Assembly (NCBI GenBank): GCA_002435745.1
Contig: DIWT01000043.1
Span: forward strand, 62,001-126,000
DNA from: a bacterium UBP15_UBA6099
GTDB lineage: Bacteria > UBP15 > UBA6099
Length of the DNA stretch: 64,000 nucleotides
Direction: 5' to 3'
Under the pieces are notes generated by a model that made no database searches, had not been told where the DNA came from, and worked only from the letters and a program-made list of their open reading frames with translations. Of this stretch, positions 61,978 to 64,000 are shown piece by piece. How positions within the stretch are numbered: position 1 is the stretch's first letter; every line of letters starts with the position of its first letter. The position numbers and the translations under genes are program-made.

Positions 61978-63693
61978 ATGATTCGGCATAAAATGAATTC
62001 TGCGCCAATTTCCATAGCAACGGCCGCGCTGGTTTTCGCGTTGCTTTTATTCGTGTCCGTATCGGCCCGTTCTCAGGCTTTCGAGAAATCCACCGTTATG
62101 ATTCCCATGCCGGACGGCGTCAATCTCGCCACAGACCTTTACATCCCGAAATCGGACAAGAAAGTCCCGGTCGTTCTCGTCAGAACCACATACAACAAGG
62201 ACACGATGAACGTCATACAGCCTTTCATGGCCGGGAAAGGGGTTGCGCTCGCGGTTCAGGACACGAGAGGCCGCTACGCTTCCGAGGGCGTTTCGTCGGT
62301 TTTTATCGATGATTCGCTGGACGGATACGAGACGGTTGAGTGGCTGGCGAAGCAGCCGTGGTGCAATGGAAGGGTGGGAACCGCCGGAATCTCCGCTCTC
62401 GGCATAACTCAGTACGTCATGCACAAAAAACCGTCCCCCCATCTTGTCTGCCAGCATGTGATGGCGGCTCCGGAAAGTCTTTACGACACCATAGTGTATC
62501 AGGGGGGAGCGGTGCGCCGCGCGCTCTTCTACGGATGGATACTCGGCCAGAAATATCCCATGCAGATGATGAACCTTATTCTTTCTCAGGTGGATTACAA
62601 CCCGGTGTGGGAGATGATGGACATCACGCCGAACTTCGAGGAAATCGATATCCCGATAATGCACATGTCCGGCTGGTACGATCTTTACACGCGAGGGAAT
62701 CTGAACGCGTTCAAAGCCATTAATGAGAGGGGCGGGCCGAACGCGAGAGGGAAACAGCGGCTGGTTGTCGGGCCGTGGACGCACGAAGGTTTTCTGGCTC
62801 TTGCGGGCGTCACTCAAGGAGACCTCACATATCCCGGCAACTCGCGCTACGATCTCGGAAAGATAATCGAATGGTTTCAGGAGTGCCTGCAGGGCAGGGA
62901 CAAAGGGTATCTGAGCGGGCCTGCGGTGAGGTATTACGTGATGGGCGACCCCGAAACGCCGGGCGCGCCGGGCAACGAGTGGCGCTCTGCTGACGCATGG
63001 CCGATCCCCGCCGAAAACACAGTTTACTACATGTCCGCCGACGGCTCTCTCGCCACCTCAAAACCGGCAGACGAGGGCGCGCTCGCGTTCAAGGACGACC
63101 CGTGGAACCCTGTCCCGACGCTCGGCAGCAGGGCGCACGGACTTCAGCGCCATCCCGTCGATCTCCGCCCCATCGAACAGAGGGACGATGTTCTTGTTTT
63201 CACCACTCCCCCACTCGAACAGCCTCTCGAAGTGACCGGCCCGATAACCGCGAAGATTTTCTTCACCACGGACGTTCCGGACACCGACATAGTGGTCCGT
63301 TTGTCGGATGTTTACCCCGATGGTCGTTCGATGCTCGTCACCGACGGGATAGCCCGCGCGCAGAAAAGGGAAGGAACCCGCTCTAGGAAACTCCTGACTC
63401 CCGGCGAGAGCTATGAGATGGACATTGAGGTCTGGCCGACCAGCCTGATATTCAACACGGGACACAGTCTGCGCGTGGTCGTTTCCGGAACGAACTTTCC
63501 GAGGTTCGACATCAACAGCCACAATGGACGCTATCACAACGTCAAACCCGGTAAGTTCGAAAAGGCGCTTGAGACCGGGCTGGAGGAATTCGTCTACACG
63601 CCCGACCCGGCGGACGACGCGGTTGTCGCCAACACCACTATACACATGAGCGCGGACAAAGCCTCGCGTATAATATTGCCTATTGTCAAGTAG
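61978..63693 (+). CDS. Secreted S15/CocE-type hydrolase
   Basis: 571 residues with a Sec signal peptide (cleavage near SARS|QA). Alpha/beta hydrolase of the X-Pro dipeptidyl-peptidase/cocaine-esterase family: MPDGVNLATDLYIP N-terminus, VQDTRGRYASEG, nucleophile Ser in TAGISALG (GxSxxG), Asp in MSGWYDLY, His in VVGPWTHEGF, and a C-terminal jelly-roll (VTGPITAKIFF, then HSLRVVVSGTNFPRFDIN). Likely cleaves acyl or peptide bonds in the periplasm. Start at ATG 61978 with GGGAGG; upstream in-frame codons are AT-rich leader. Confidence 0.92.
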   Translation: MIRHKMNSAPISIATAALVFALLLFVSVSARSQAFEKSTVMIPMPDGVNLATDLYIPKSDKKVPVVLVRTTYNKDTMNVIQPFMAGKGVALAVQDTRGRYASEGVSSVFIDDSLDGYETVEWLAKQPWCNGRVGTAGISALGITQYVMHKKPSPHLVCQHVMAAPESLYDTIVYQGGAVRRALFYGWILGQKYPMQMMNLILSQVDYNPVWEMMDITPNFEEIDIPIMHMSGWYDLYTRGNLNAFKAINERGGPNARGKQRLVVGPWTHEGFLALAGVTQGDLTYPGNSRYDLGKIIEWFQECLQGRDKGYLSGPAVRYYVMGDPETPGAPGNEWRSADAWPIPAENTVYYMSADGSLATSKPADEGALAFKDDPWNPVPTLGSRAHGLQRHPVDLRPIEQRDDVLVFTTPPLEQPLEVTGPITAKIFFTTDVPDTDIVVRLSDVYPDGRSMLVTDGIARAQKREGTRSRKLLTPGESYEMDIEVWPTSLIFNTGHSLRVVVSGTNFPRFDINSHNGRYHNVKPGKFEKALETGLEEFVYTPDPADDAVVANTTIHMSADKASRIILPIVK

Positions 63694-63729
63694 TCAGCGG
63701 CGTTTTCGCTCCGTCATAGCGCGGGTCCG

Positions 63730-63758
63730 CGCGCGACGCTGCAATCCTTCGTCGCGCG
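63730..63758. other. Hairpin downstream of the S15 hydrolase
   Basis: CGCGCGACG (63730-63738) pairs with CGTCGCGCG (63750-63758) around an 11-base loop. No U tract; possibly a factor-assisted terminator or mRNA 3' end. Confidence 0.4.
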
Positions 63759-63837
63759 GCTCCTTCATTTATGATATAATCTATCCTAGCTATAGAATAA
63801 GCGTATTGTTCGCGAGATTAAGCGATTGGAGAAGTTT

Positions 63838-64000
63838 ATGATTGTCGACGCGAGAGGAATGTCATGTCCTATGCCGGTGGTGATGGCGAAAAAAGCCGTG
63901 GAAACCGCCGGCGGGCAGGAAGTGGTCGTGCTTGTGGACGAAAGAAGCGCGGCGGAGAACATTTTCCGTTTCGCTGCGAGCGCGGGCATGACCGCGGAGA
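63838..64000 (+). CDS. TusA/SirA-family sulfur carrier domain, cut by window end
   Basis: The first 54 codons are present. The start MIVDARGMSCPMPVVMAKKAV has the TusA CPxP motif (Cys10) at the usual place, then a beta strand VVVLVDERSAAENIFRFAAS. It may be a stand-alone TusA (persulfide carrier) or the N-terminus of a YedF-type protein with a following DsrE domain; the 'VDE..A.EN..RFA' wording favours YedF. GGAG lies seven bases before the ATG. Confidence 0.82.
   Translation, partial: MIVDARGMSCPMPVVMAKKAVETAGGQEVVVLVDERSAAENIFRFAASAGMTAE

Noticed and set aside
1..64000. CRISPR array, tRNA or rRNA genes, prophage or insertion sequence
   Set aside because: I saw no regularly spaced direct repeats, no tRNA-like cloverleaf ends, no rRNA-like sequence and no transposase or integrase frame.

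Overview
The window reads as chromosomal DNA of a flagellated, LPS-bearing (didermic) anaerobe. The evidence for two membranes is bamA, a Skp-like chaperone, lpxD, lpxC and the flagellar P- and L-ring genes flgI and flgH. The evidence for anaerobiosis is a complete Rnf complex in rnfCDGEAB order, a class III ribonucleotide reductase, a second glycyl-radical enzyme with its activase, and no visible oxygen-respiration genes. Coding density is high, base composition is moderately GC-rich, and GGAGG-type ribosome binding sites are common. I cannot place the organism from sequence alone; an uncultured phylum is likely. I found no tRNA, rRNA, CRISPR array, insertion sequence or phage genes.

Layout. 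1-11.4 kb: small metabolic and transport genes (a cupin, an M16 peptidase, an Ig-repeat lipoprotein, an iron-sulfur protein with a DNA-binding-like N-terminus, an acyltransferase, an EamA half-transporter, an MFS transporter) and a pyruvoyl-dependent arginine decarboxylase. 12.1-18.7 kb: an envelope operon, bamA - unknown outer-membrane-like protein - skp - enlarged Skp-like protein - lpxD - lpxC. 18.9-22.0 kb: a membrane/spermidine-synthase-like/TPR protein. 22.6-34.5 kb: flagellar genes flgF G A H I J (a 44-codon ORF) N K L, fliW, csrA and flagellin, with a leader that looks built for CsrA-FliW control. 34.7-38.4 kb: a GH1 glycosidase, then a DUF2225-like protein and a beta-propeller protein. 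38.5-42.9 kb: a GntR-family regulator, a divergent glycyl-radical enzyme and its activase in one operon with an apparent operator. 42.9-49.2 kb: a secreted CX6C-repeat protein, a glycoside-hydrolase-like protein, a C45-type Ntn hydrolase and a GPH-type symporter. 49.5-58.2 kb: rnfCDGEAB, rseC, and a lipoprotein with 22 CXXCH haem motifs. 58.2-61.3 kb: class III ribonucleotide reductase, with the glycyl-radical domain on its own small gene between nrdD and nrdG. 62.0-64.0 kb: a secreted S15/CocE hydrolase and the start of a TusA-like gene.

Most interesting. (1) RnfB is fused to a full GltD/NfnB-like flavoprotein, and the Rnf operon lies beside a 22-haem lipoprotein, suggesting Rnf-linked electron exchange with NAD(P)H and with the outside of the cell. 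(2) The 858-residue glycyl-radical enzyme has GCVD where most dehydratase- and lyase-type members have GCxE, and a VKVGGY radical loop in place of RVxGY. (3) NrdD is split so that its radical glycine sits on a separate 69-residue protein. (4) The flagellin leader has a GGA-loop hairpin and a near-consensus CsrA site over the Shine-Dalgarno sequence, just downstream of fliW-csrA. (5) A perfect 9-bp-stem hairpin recurs directly after the stop codons of two unrelated genes.
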